Part shown: piece after piece, positions 39,834 through 64,000 of the stretch
Numbering within the stretch: the first letter of the stretch is position 1
How the letters are laid out: every line of letters begins with the position of its first letter
Translations under genes and position numbers: made by a program
Notes under the pieces: model-generated
What the model was told of the DNA's origin: nothing
Database searches by the model: none
What the model saw: only the letters and a program-made list of their open reading frames with translations
Assembly (NCBI RefSeq): GCF_019468465.1
Contig: NZ_CP080519.1
Coordinates: 1,441,001-1,505,000, forward strand
DNA length: 64,000 nt
Direction of reading: 5' to 3'
DNA from: Amycolatopsis sp. DSM 110486
GTDB taxonomy: Bacteria; Actinomycetota; Actinomycetes; Mycobacteriales; Pseudonocardiaceae

Positions 39834-42800
39834 TTACCGCGCGCCGAGCTCCTCGTCCAGCATCGCGAACAGCTCGTCGGCGCTGGCGTCTTCGACCTCG
39901 TCGTCCTCGGAGAACTCCCCCACGACGGTCTTCAGCCGCTCCAGGACCTTGCCCCGCACGTCGGCGTCGGCGCTCCGCAGCGCCGCCACCAGCTCCTCCA
40001 CCCGCACCTCGACATCGGACGGGCCGTCCTCCACTGACTCCGCGAGGAACTCGGCCAGTACCTCCACCGAGGGGTAGTCGAAGATCAGCGTGGCCGGCAG
40101 CCGCAGCCCGGTCACCACGTCGAGGCGATTGCGCAGCTCGATCGCCGTCAACGAGTCGAAGCCGAGCTCGATGAAGCCCTTGCGCGGGTCGACGGCACCG
40201 GCGTTGTCATGTCCGAGCACCACCGCGGCGGTCCCGCAAACCAGCTCCACGACGGCCCGCGGACGTTCTCCGGCGGGCAGCGAGGAAACGCGGCCCCACG
40301 AGTCGTCGACCACCTCGACCCGACGCCGCGTCGACCGTTTGACCAGCCCCCGCAGCATCGCCGGCACGCTGTGCGCGTCGGCTCGCAGCCCGGACATGTC
40401 CAGCCGCACCGGCACCAACGCGGGTTCCGTCGTGCCGAAAACGGCGTCGAACAGCTCCAGACCGTCCGCAAAGGACAGACCGAAGACGCCGGAGCGGGCC
40501 ATGCGGATGAGGTCGGTGTCGCCGAGCTCGCCGGACATGCCGCCCTCGGACCACAGCCCCCAGGCCAGGGAAACGCCCGGCAGCCCGGCCGCGACGCGGT
40601 GTTGCGCCAGCGCGTCCAGGAACACGTTGGCCGCCGAGTAGTTCGCCTGACCGGCCGCGCCCAGCGTGCCGCCGGCCGACGAGTACAGCACGAAGGCCGC
40701 CAGGTCCATCGACGCCGTCAGCTCCGACAGGTGCCACGCGGCGTCGACCTTCGGCCGCAGCACCGCGTCCATCCGCTCCGGAGTCAGTGACAGCAGCACG
40801 CCGTCGTCGACCACACCGGCCGTGTGGATCACCGCGGACAGGGAAACGCCGTCCAGCAGCGAAACCACCGCGGCACGCGAAGCCAGATCGCACGCGACCA
40901 GCGAGACGGAAGCTCCCAGCTCCTCCAGGGAAGCCACGAACTCCAGCGCACCAGGCGCATCGAGTCCCCGTCGGCTGGTCAGGAGCAGGTCCCGCACACC
41001 GTACGACGTCACCAGGTGCCGCGCGATCAGCTTGCCCAGCACGCCAGTCGCCCCGGTGACCAGCACGGTTCCGTCGAGGTGCACCGGCTTTTCGTCCGGC
41101 ACGAACTTGGCCAGCCGGTGCACCAGCACCTGGCCGTCGCGCACGGCCACACCGGGCTCGTCGGCGTACATCGCCCCGAGGGCCTCGGCGACCGGCACCG
41201 GTCCGTCGTCCAGGTCCAGGACCATGAACCGGTCCGGGTACTCCAGCTGCGCGGTCCGCACGACACCCCAGAGCGCCGCGTGCGTCAGGTCGGCCACGGC
41301 CTCGTCCGGGCGGGTGCCGATCGCGCGGCGCGCCACGACGACCAGCCGCGACGCACTCAGCATTTCTTCTCCGACCCACGCCTGCGCCAGCGCCAGCAGC
41401 CGGTGCACGGCTTCGCGTGCTCCTGCCGGTGTGGCCTCCCCGGGCTCGGCAAACGGCACGAACACCACGTCCGCGACCGCGTCGCCACCACGGATCCCGG
41501 CAACCAGCGATTCGAGGTCCGCGAATGACTGTCCACCGAGACCGAAGACGTCCTCACCGAGCACCGCCGACGTCACGGCGGCGGCCGGCTCACCGGACCA
41601 CGCCGGCCATTCGACGCGGAACAGCGAGTCGTCCACCGCCGAACGCCCGGCCGGCGCGAACGCGTCGTCGGCGATCGGCCGCAGCGCCAGCGCTTCGACG
41701 CTCAGCACCGGCGAACCGCTCGGGTCAGTCGCCGTCAGCGACACCGTGTTCTCGACGTCGGAGGAGATCAGCACCCGCAGGCTCGACGCGCCACCGGCGT
41801 GCAGCGACACCCCGGACCACGCGAACGGCAGCACCGGCTTGTCCTCCGTCGGTCCGGCGAGGCCGATCGTGTGCAACGCGGCGTCCAGCAACGCGGGGTG
41901 CAAGCCGAAGGCCTCGGCGTTCGCGTGCTCCGGCACGGCCACCTCGGCCGCGAGCCGGTCACCCACCTGCCAGACGCGGTGCAGTCCGGCGAACACCGGC
42001 CCGTAGTCGAAGCCCTGGGCCGCGAGTTCGTCGTAGCGGCCGGTCACGTCGATCTCGACCGCCCCCGCCGGCGGCCACTCGGCGGCTTCCGGAATCGCGT
42101 CCACAGTGGACGAAAGACGGCCGCTACCGTGCTGAACCCACTCGTCAGCGCCGTCGGCCTGCGAGTAGATCCCCAGCGACCGCGTGCCGTCTTCGTCTTC
42201 CGCGCCGACCGTGACCTGCAGCCGCACGCCGCCCTGCTCGGGCAGGATCAGCGGCGCGGCCAGCGTCAGCTCGTCGAGCCGGGCGCACCCGACCTCGTCG
42301 CCGGCCCGCACGGCCAGCTCCACGAACGCCGTGCCCGGGAACAACGCCGCTCCCTGCACCACGTGATCGCCCAGCCACGGCTGCGCGCTCAGCGAAAGCT
42401 TGCCCGTGAGGACCGCGCCACCCGAGTCCGCCGCGACCACGACGGCACCCAGCAACGGGTGCCCCGCCTCGCGCTGGCCGACCTCGGCCACGCCACGCAC
42501 GCGGGCGCCGGTCGGGTTGTCGAGCCAATAACGCTTGCGCTGGAACGCATACGTCGGCAGCTCCACGCGGTGCGCCCCGGCGTAGAACGCCTCGAAGTCG
42601 ACGGGCACGCCGGCCGTGAACAGCGTCGCGACCGCCGTGGCCGCGCTTTCGGCCTCCGGCCGGTCCTTGCGCAGCACCGGCACAAACGTCGCCCGCTCGT
42701 CGCCGGCCAGGCAGCTCTGCCCCATCGCCGTGAGGACCGCGCTCGGCCCGACCTCGACGAACGTGCTCACGCCGTCGTCCAGCACCGCGCGCAGGGCGTC

Positions 42801-45133
42801 GGCGAACCGCACCGCCTCACGCACCTGCCGCACCCAGTAGTCCGGAGTGGACAGATCGCCACCGGCCGTGGACACGACCGGAATCGCCGGCGCCGAGTAG
42901 CTCACCTCCGCCGCCACCGCGGCGAACTCGGCCAGCATCGGCTCCATCAACGGCGAGTGGAACGCGTGCGACACCCGCAACCGCGACGTCCGCGCGAACT
43001 TCTCCGCGACCGAGAGCACCGCGTCCTCGACCCCGGACAGCACGACCGAATCGGCCCCGTTGACCGCGGCGATCCCGACGCCGTCGGTGAGCAGCGGCCG
43101 GACCTCGTCCTCCGTCGCCCGCACCGCGACCATCGCGCCGCCGCGGGGGAGCGCCTGCATCAACCGCGCCCGCGCGGCCACCAGCCGGCACGCGTCGGCC
43201 AGCGAGAACACCCCGGCGCAGTGCGCGGCCGCGAGCTCGCCGATCGAATGCCCGACCAGCCGGTCCGCCCGCACCCCCCACGCTTCCAGGAGCCGGAACA
43301 CCGCGACCTCGACCGCGAACAGCGCCGGCTGTGTGTAGCCGGTCTCGTCGAGCTTCGCCGCGTCCGCCAGCAGTTCGCGCAGCGGCGTGTCCAGGTGCGG
43401 GTCCAGCTCGGCGGCAACCTCGTCCAGCGCGGCGGCGAAGACGGGATACGCCGACGCCAGCTCCAGCCCCATCCCGGCCCGCTGCGCGCCCTGGCCGGTG
43501 AACAGGAACGCCGTCTTCCGCGGCGCCGCGACACCTTCGACAACTCCGGCCGGCGCGCGCCCGGCGGCGTACTCCGTCAACGCCCGCACCGCACCGACGC
43601 GATCGGCCGCCACGACACCGGCCCGGTACTCGGCCAACGTCCGCGTGGTCACCAGCGACAGCCCGACGTCCGCGGCCGAGCCCGAAACCTCCGCCAGCCG
43701 GCCCGCCTGCGCCCGCATGGCGTCGGGCCCGGTGGCCGAGAACAGCCACGTCACGGGCCCGCCCTCGGCCGAAGGCTCCGGAGCCGGGTCGCCCTGCTCC
43801 ACGATCACGTGCGCGTTCGTGCCGCTGATGCCGAACGACGACACCGCGGCCCGCCGCGCGCGCCCCGTCTCCGGCCACGCCCGCTCGTCCGCGAGCAACG
43901 CGACCGTGCCGTCGGACCAGTCGACGTGCGGCGACGGCTCCGCGGCGTGCAGCGTGCGCGGCAGGACACCACGCTGCAGCGCCTCCACCACCTTGATCAC
44001 ACCACCGACGCCGGCCGCGGCCTGCGTGTGCCCGACATTCGACTTGAACGAGCCGACGTACAGCGGCCGATCGGGCGTCGTCACCTTGCCGTACGTCGCG
44101 ATCAGCGCCTGCGCCTCGATCGGGTCACCCAGCTTCGTGCCGGTGCCGTGCGCCTCGACGAAGTCCACATCGGACAGATCGAGGCCACCGTCGGCCAGCG
44201 CCGCGCGGATCACGCGCTGCTGCGCCGGGCCGTTGGGCACGGTGATGCCGCTCGACGCGCCGTCGGAGTTCACCGCGCTGCCGCGCAGCACGGCGAGCAC
44301 GTGGTGACCGTTACGGCGGGCGTCCGAAAGCCGCTCCAGCAGCAGCATCCCGGCGCCCTCGGAGCAGCCGACGCCGTCGGCGCCGCTGCCGAACGCCTTG
44401 CAGCGCCCGTCGGAGGACAGCCCGTGCTGCTCGCTGAAGTACACGAACATGTCCGGCGTCACCATCACCGTCACGCCGCCGGCCAGCGCCAGCGAACACT
44501 CGCCGCGCCGCAGTGCCTGCGCCGCGAGGTGCATGGCGACCAGCGAAGACGAGCACGCCGTGTCCACCGACACCGACGGTCCTTCGAGCCCGAGCGTGTA
44601 CGAGACACGCCCGGAGATGAGGCTGCCGTCGCTGCTGCCCGCGCCGTAGTCGTGGTACATCACGCCGGTGAACACACCGGTGCTGGTGCCGCGCAGCGTC
44701 GCCGGCACGATCCCGGCGCGCTCCACGGCTTCCCACGCCGTCTCCAGCAGCACGCGCTGCTGCGGGTCGAGCGTGAGCGCCTCACGCGGCGAGATCCCGA
44801 AGAACTCGGGCTCGAAGTCAGCGGCTTCGTGCAGGAAACCGCCTTCGTTCGAGTACGTCGTGCCGGGCCGGGAACCACTGGGGTCGTGGATCGACGCGGT
44901 GTCCCAGCCGCGATCGGCCGGGAACTCGCCGATCGCGTCGACACCGCCGGCGACCAGCTGCCACAGCTCGTCCGGAGTCGTGACACCACCGGGGTAGCGG
45001 CAGCCCATGCCGATGATCGCGATCGGCTCGTGCAGCTGGGCGGAGAGCTTCTTGTTTTCCGCCTTGAGCCGTTCGTTGTCCGTCATGGACTGCCGCAGCG
45101 CGGCGACGATCTGCTCGGTCGACGGGGACTGGG

Positions 45134-45137
<4 letters not shown>
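39834..45137 (-). CDS. PKS-2: single-module polyketide synthase KS-AT-DH-KR-ACP, malonyl-specific
   Basis: A 1767-residue module directly after PKS-1; its GTG start overlaps the PKS-1 stop as GTGA. N-terminal docking helix ([26 protein letters not shown]), KS from about 37 with DTACSSS near 191, AT with [11 protein letters not shown] near 630 and HAFH near 724 (malonyl-CoA), DH with [10 protein letters not shown] near 926, KR with TGATGVLG near 1357 and VVDD (B-type), ACP with GFDS near 1659. The C terminus is a long docking region ending [14 protein letters not shown]. By gene order it is the fourth extension module and adds another conjugated double bond. Confidence 0.96.
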
Positions 45138-61012
<15,875 letters not shown>

Positions 61013-61120
61013 AACGCACTCCACCGCTGTAGCAAGGCAGCATTCATGGTCGTCGAACGGATCGTAAGTCGGCTCAGCGCCGCCGCGGATCCCCAGAAAA
61101 AGCCGCTAGGGGCAGGGAAA

Positions 61121-62317
61121 TCACCACGCGAGGCGCAGGAGCGAAGGCCCGCGCACGATCACGCCGTATTCCCACTTCACGCCTTCGCGACCGTCCGCGA
61201 GCCGCATTTCCGGGAAGCGCGCGAGAATCGCCTTGAGCGCTTCCTGGAGTTCCAGGCGCGCCAGCTGCGCGCCGATGCAGTGGTGCGGGCCGTGCCCGAA
61301 CGCCACGTGCGGGTTGGGGCTGCGGGTGAGGTCGACGGTGTCGGGGTTCGCGAACACCTCCGGATCGCGGTTCGCCGCGTGCAACGCCGGCAGCACCGGG
61401 TCGCCCGCGCGCACCACGACGTCGCCGAAGCGCACGTCTTCGGTGGCGTAGCGGGCGAACATTGCCGCGGTGTTGATCGGCACGTACCGCAGCAGTTCCT
61501 CGACGGCGGTCGGCATCAGCTCCGGGTCCGCCCGCAGCTGCGCGAGCAGCTCCGGCTGCGTCAGCAAGGTGAACAGGAAGCTCGGCAGCGCCGTGGACAC
61601 CGTCTCTACACCACCGGTGAGCAGGCCCGCGCCGGCGATGGAAATCAGCTCGTTCTCGGTGAGCTTGTCGCCGGCGTCGCGCGCGTAGACCAGAGCGCCG
61701 AGCAGGTCGTCGGTCGGCTCCTCGCGCCGCTGCGCCACGAGCCCGGCGACGTAGTTGTCGAGCTGGTCGCCGTAGACGTCGAGCACGTCGTCCTTGGCCG
61801 TGGCGTCGCTGACCAGCGCCTGCGTCCACTCGCGGAAGATCTTGTGGTCTTCCTGCGGCACGCCGAGCAGGTCGCAGATCACGGTGACGGGCAGCGGACG
61901 CGCGAGTTCCTCGACGACGTCGGCCGAGCCGCCGCGCGCGACCATCCCGTCGAGCAGGTCGTTCACGAGCGTCTGCACGCCTTCGCGCATCTGCTCGAGC
62001 CGGCGCGCGGTGAACGCCTTCGACACCAGGCGGCGCAGGCGCGAGTGGTCGGGCGGGTCCATGCCCATGATGCCGTCGCCCATCTGCTGGCGGCGCATCC
62101 GCGGCTGGTCGAGGCCCTGCGCCAGCTCCCGGCTGAAGCGCTGGTCGGTCATCACGAGCTTCACGTCGGCGTACTTGGTGGCGAGCCACGCCGGTTCCCC
62201 GAAGGGCATCTGCACCCGGCTCATCGGCTCTTCGCGCTGCAACATGTGGTACAGCTCGGAAACGGAGATCTCCTGCATGTCGAACGGGTAGGCCCGGACG
62301 GTCCGGCGCGTACTCAT
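61121..62317 (-). CDS. Cytochrome P450 monooxygenase (bacterial CYP107/105-like)
   Basis: A 398-residue soluble class I P450. I-helix oxygen-binding motif LLTGGVETV, K-helix ExxR (VEELLRYVP), and heme loop FGHGPHHCIGAQLAR with the axial Cys. It also has the DPPDHSRLRRLV segment typical of actinobacterial secondary-metabolite P450s. Its ATG overlaps the stop of the mutase large-subunit gene (ATGA), so it is translated with the starter-unit enzymes. The likely role is hydroxylation or epoxidation of the macrolactam. Oxidation of a starter or chain intermediate is possible given its position. A ferredoxin gene is not seen. The 108 bp between it and PKS-1 hold a CTAGGGGC at 61106-61113 in the opposite orientation. 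Confidence 0.95.
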   Translation of the reverse strand: MSTRRTVRAYPFDMQEISVSELYHMLQREEPMSRVQMPFGEPAWLATKYADVKLVMTDQRFSRELAQGLDQPRMRRQQMGDGIMGMDPPDHSRLRRLVSKAFTARRLEQMREGVQTLVNDLLDGMVARGGSADVVEELARPLPVTVICDLLGVPQEDHKIFREWTQALVSDATAKDDVLDVYGDQLDNYVAGLVAQRREEPTDDLLGALVYARDAGDKLTENELISIAGAGLLTGGVETVSTALPSFLFTLLTQPELLAQLRADPELMPTAVEELLRYVPINTAAMFARYATEDVRFGDVVVRAGDPVLPALHAANRDPEVFANPDTVDLTRSPNPHVAFGHGPHHCIGAQLARLELQEALKAILARFPEMRLADGREGVKWEYGVIVRGPSLLRLAW

Positions 62318-63582
62318 CGCGAATCCCCTCCAATCGCGGTCATCGGCTGCTCCAATGCCTGGGCGTCGTGGGTGTGCTGGACGTACGAGAGCGCCGACAT
62401 CAAGGTCGACGAGGTGATCGCACCGCCGTGACCGCGCTCGACCACGCGGCGCAGCGGCAGGGAACCGAGGTCGGACCAGCAGAGCCGGCCGGCCGGGTCG
62501 AGATAGCTGCGGGCCTGCCCGGCGTTGTCCGGGTGCAGGCAGAACGGCACGTCGAGCAGGCCGCGCTTGAACGCGACCACGATCGCGCGGCCGAGATCTT
62601 CGTGGCTGTTGAGCACGGCGTCGACCAGCGCGTAGGCCTCGCGGTAGACCTGGTTGTCCGCCTCCACGGTGACCTTCTCGGTGGCTCGCACGGCACCCGC
62701 GTGTTCGAGCGCCTGGACGTTTTCCGCGACGGTCGGGATCCGGTGTGCCTCGGCGACGGTCTTCACGATCAGCCGCTCCGAGCCGGTGCTCAGCGCCAGC
62801 TCGGCCGCCTTGCCGAGCAGGCTCAGCGAGCCTGCCGGCGTACGCGGGAACAGGCCCATGTAGGCGTAGATCACCACGTGCCACGACGCGCCGGGCAGCA
62901 GTTCCGTGCACAGCCGGCGCAGCGCCGCGACGGCTTCCTGGTCCTGGCGCAAGTTGGTCTGCTGCGCGTAGCTCACCGAGATGCTGCGCAACCCCTTGCG
63001 GTAGAAGAACAACGCCTCCAACGCGCTCAACGCCACGAGCTCGCTCGGTGGGCAGAGCTGGCCCATCATGCAGCCGCCGAACGTCTCCAGGTGCGCGCGT
63101 CCGCCCGGCAGCTCGGCGCCGGCCAGCAGTTCGCAGCAGGCGGACCAGTTGCGCACGGACTCGTCCAGCGGCGTGCGGCTGTAGGGCAGGCAGTACGACA
63201 CCGGCCCGCCCTCGGTGGTGTGCAGGCCGGCGGCGAGCATCGCGCGGAAGATGTCCGCGGGCCGCGCCGAACCGTGGCGCACCTGCACCGGGAAGTCCGG
63301 GCCTTCGAGGCCGTCGAGCATCGCGCGCGTGACCTCGGCTGGGTGATTGACGATGGGGTAACCGTTGAGCGCGATGCCGTGGGCCAGGGCGTGCGCGACG
63401 GAATCGGTGTCGCAGACGCGGGTGTAGCTGTCGAGTGTGACGGTGCCAACGGTCGTGGCGGCGGCGTTCTTGGTCGCCGCCAGCCCTGCGCGCATCACGA
63501 CCGGGTCGGCGAACCCCATACGGGGCTGCACGACCAGCTGCCCGGCCGCGTGCCTGCTCGCCACGAACTCTTCGAAGCTCAC
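62314..63582 (-). CDS. Glutamate mutase-like (methylaspartate mutase) large E subunit
   Basis: A 422-residue protein resembling the substrate-binding subunit of B12-dependent glutamate mutase (MutE/GlmE, often about 480 residues) in its TIM-barrel body. Visible segments include GIALNGYPIVNHP, HGSARPADIF, TTEGGPVSYCLPYSRTPL, FGGCMMGQLCPPSEL, SVSYAQQTNLRQD and DVPFCLHPDNAGQARSYLD. With the small subunit and adenosylcobalamin it should convert L-glutamate to 3-methylaspartate. The GTG start at 63582 is set by a GGAGGGG ribosome site and a GTGA overlap with the small-subunit stop. In vicenistatin-type pathways this reaction makes the precursor of a 3-aminoisobutyryl starter, which matches the free loading ACP of PKS-1. 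Confidence 0.9.
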   Translation of the reverse strand: MSFEEFVASRHAAGQLVVQPRMGFADPVVMRAGLAATKNAAATTVGTVTLDSYTRVCDTDSVAHALAHGIALNGYPIVNHPAEVTRAMLDGLEGPDFPVQVRHGSARPADIFRAMLAAGLHTTEGGPVSYCLPYSRTPLDESVRNWSACCELLAGAELPGGRAHLETFGGCMMGQLCPPSELVALSALEALFFYRKGLRSISVSYAQQTNLRQDQEAVAALRRLCTELLPGASWHVVIYAYMGLFPRTPAGSLSLLGKAAELALSTGSERLIVKTVAEAHRIPTVAENVQALEHAGAVRATEKVTVEADNQVYREAYALVDAVLNSHEDLGRAIVVAFKRGLLDVPFCLHPDNAGQARSYLDPAGRLCWSDLGSLPLRRVVERGHGGAITSSTLMSALSYVQHTHDAQALEQPMTAIGGDSR

Positions 63583-64000
63583 ACCCCCTCCACCCGCACG
63601 GGGAGCTGGGCGGCACCGGCGGTCAACGTCGCGGCGAACCGGCGGAAGGACGCGTTGTTCTGCTGGTCGTCGAAGACCGCGTCGAAGCCGGCGAGCAGCA
63701 GCCGCGCCGTCTCCTCCTCGGTCAGCGGGCCGCCGACGCCGAGCTTGCCGCCGATCACCACCGGCAGCGCACGCAGCTCGGGGAAGGATCGCAAGCGCTG
63801 GATCACGCGCAGGCCGTCCTGGTAGCCGTGGCCGTTGACGCTGCTGATCACGAGCATCGTCGGGCGCCGGCTGAGGCATTCGGACTCCAGCAGCTCGTCG
63901 GGCACGCACGCGCCGAGGTTCACCACGTCGAAGCCGAGCTCGCCGACCAGCAGCTCCAGGTACACGAGGTTCCACGTGTGCGAGTCCGACGCCATGCTGC
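63579..64000 (-). CDS. Glutamate mutase-like small S subunit, cobalamin-binding (5' end beyond window)
   Basis: The C-terminal 139 or so residues of a B12-binding Rossmann protein. The base-off cobalamin motif appears as SDSHTWN, with the axial histidine present but Asn at the usual Gly of DxHxxG. SSVNGHGYQDG corresponds to the SxL/loop region and VIGGKLGVGG to the GG motif. The reading frame stays open to the window edge; the ATG at 63995 falls inside the SDSHTWN region, so the real start must lie beyond 64000. It partners the E subunit encoded immediately downstream, with overlapping stop and start. The operon probably continues upstream with other starter-unit genes, which are not visible. 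Confidence 0.88.
   Translation of the reverse strand, partial: SMASDSHTWNLVYLELLVGELGFDVVNLGACVPDELLESECLSRRPTMLVISSVNGHGYQDGLRVIQRLRSFPELRALPVVIGGKLGVGGPLTEEETARLLLAGFDAVFDDQQNNASFRRFAATLTAGAAQLPVRVEGV

Overview
This window is the core of one large modular type I polyketide synthase (PKS) cluster from a high-GC actinobacterium. Third codon positions are almost all G/C, GTG starts are frequent, and GTGA/ATGA stop-start overlaps are common. A Pseudonocardiales or Streptomyces-type host fits, but the sequence alone does not fix the genus. Both window ends cut through the cluster: a PKS gene runs off the left edge and a mutase gene runs off the right edge.

Layout (minus strand unless stated). 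1-14338: three single-module PKS genes read right to left (PKS-C, PKS-B, PKS-A; PKS-A is cut by the window start). 14446-15348: a shortened GT1-like glycosyltransferase. 15447-18996: a small membrane protein plus an ABC ATPase and an FtsX-type permease. 19098-19538: another small membrane protein, divergent from a TetR regulator (+, 19618-20343). 20395-31299: a two-module PKS (PKS-D) ending in a thioesterase, so the last protein of the assembly line. 31644-34656 (+): a sugar cassette of a PIG-L deacetylase, a UDP-HexNAc-type 6-dehydrogenase and an epimerase/decarboxylase. 34740-35441: a MOSC protein. 35487-38254: a large LuxR (LAL) regulator and a tiny overlapping HTH-only gene. 38457-39633 (+): a type II thioesterase and a small PqqD-like protein. 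39834-63582 and beyond: an operon of glutamate-mutase-like small and large subunits, a P450, PKS-1 (loading ACP plus three modules) and PKS-2 (one module).

How the parts work together (inference from family knowledge). The B12-dependent mutase would supply 3-methylaspartate. In vicenistatin-type pathways this becomes a beta-amino acyl starter that a discrete acyltransferase loads onto a free-standing N-terminal ACP. PKS-1 begins with exactly such an ACP, with no loading KS or AT. Every complete module except PKS-B carries DH-KR, and no ER is seen, so the product should be a polyene. All ATs read as malonyl-specific except PKS-B (methylmalonyl) and the last module (unusual motif). The terminal TE would release the chain onto the starter amine, giving a polyene macrolactam. 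The sugar cassette suggests a 2-amino-pentose decoration made from UDP-GlcNAc. The starter adenylation, decarboxylation and AT enzymes, more PKS modules and a competent glycosyltransferase are not in the window and would have to lie outside it.

Regulation. A TAGGGGT-type motif recurs upstream of most transcription units and is a candidate site for the LAL activator. A separate repeated motif, GTGCAAG-N5-CACAGTT, flanks the TetR/transporter block and is a candidate TetR operator. I saw no tRNA, rRNA, CRISPR array or insertion sequence.
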